From the NCBI GenBank assembly GCA_030998225.1, contig JAPYXD010000736.1, positions 10,124,001-10,188,000 of the forward strand: a stretch of 64,000 nt of DNA. The letters are read 5' to 3'. Source of the DNA: Diplolepis rosae. Its lineage: Eukaryota > Arthropoda > Insecta > Hymenoptera > Diplolepididae. The position numbers and the translations under genes were made by a program. The notes beneath the pieces were generated by a model. That model ran no database searches. It saw only the letters and a list, made by a program, of their open reading frames with translations, and had not been told where the DNA came from. The first letter of the stretch is position 1. Each line of letters begins with the position of its first letter. Shown here one piece after another: positions 63,760 through 64,000 of the stretch.

Positions 63760-64000
63760 TAAATGCAGGAGTGTATTGTGTTGCTGCATTTTTGCTCGTA
63801 TTTATTGCGAATTGTAGATCATCAACATTATCATCCCATGTTGCATGATCGTCTTCTAGGTGCGCCTTAATTATTTGTTTTATCGTCCTGTTGTATCGTT
63901 CGGTGGGATTTGCTTGGGGGTAATATTTGGGTGTTTTTGTGTGTCGAATTCCGAATTTTTCCGTTAATTCTCGTATGGTCTTATTTACGAATTCCGTACC
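63760..64000 (-). pseudogene. LTR-retroelement integrase core, runs off the window
   Basis: The minus-strand frame entering from the right edge reads GTEFVNKTIRELTEKFGI, then RHTKTPKYYPQANPTERYNR, DHATWDDNVDDLQFAINTS and AATQYTPAFK. This is the Ty3/gypsy integrase core from just after the second catalytic Asp through the catalytic Glu (PQANPTERYNR). After AATQYTPAFK the expected continuation is replaced by unrelated sequence with stops, so the copy is interrupted. The rest of pol must lie right of the window. Confidence 0.8.

Overview
The window reads as a stretch of a eukaryotic, most likely arthropod (probably insect), nuclear genome. It is AT-rich and contains almost no complete host gene. 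It is filled with nested and decayed transposable elements: a Ty3/gypsy element of the 17.6/297 type, two Penelope-like elements with GIY-YIG endonuclease, piggyBac, pogo/Tigger, hAT-like and Mutator-like DNA transposons, and several MITEs. Two or three blocks look like endogenised virus genes. The species cannot be named from the sequence.

Layout. 1-6.8 kb is mostly non-coding, with a 943 bp TA-flanked MITE and one convincing host terminal exon (4242-4370, +). 6.8-7.8 kb holds three tightly packed minus-strand ORFs that look virus-like. 8.7-13.35 kb is a minus-strand Penelope-like element split by a 2.9 kb block that carries a truncated LTR element (gag start plus leader) and a GC-rich ORF broken by two TAG codons. 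14.66-32.34 kb is one long minus-strand gypsy element: 3' LTR, a dsRBD-like ORF in the env position, integrase, RNase H, RT, protease, gag, a leader with three ~200 bp repeats, a tRNA-Gly primer site and a truncated 5' LTR. It was itself hit by a 2.1 kb long-TIR element with TAA target duplication and a 1.04 kb TA element. At both sites the codons on the two sides join cleanly when the insert is ignored, which proves the nesting order.

32.3-36.8 kb has a decayed two-exon SAM-domain gene with a MITE in it, a 2,675 bp solo LTR carrying about 20 hairpin repeats, and a 110 bp-arm fold-back. 36.98-40.75 kb is a TTAA-flanked piggyBac relic. 41.0-47.65 kb is a BED-finger hAT-like gene split by a complete 4.35 kb pogo/Tigger element. 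47.9-54.3 kb contains small relics (PLE tail, solo LTR, MITEs, DDE and Mutator-like fragments, a GC-rich structured block). 54.35-56.3 kb is a 104-codon ORF cut by a 1,622 bp solo LTR. 56.9-58.6 kb is a second PLE. 58.7-60.6 kb is a nucleoprotein-like ORF with a glycine-rich, NLS-bearing tail and a large palindrome directly upstream. 62-64 kb ends in a further LTR element whose integrase runs off the right edge.

The most unusual theme is a set of LTRs with ends of the type TGTYACGTCC...GGAYGTMACA that carry internal tandem arrays of short hairpin-forming repeats. The repeat sequence differs between LTRs. In the largest array the stem is maintained in essentially all copies, and the few stem substitutions turn wobble pairs into Watson-Crick pairs when read on the minus strand. 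The other notable item is the dsRBD-like ORF placed just before the polypurine tract of the gypsy element.
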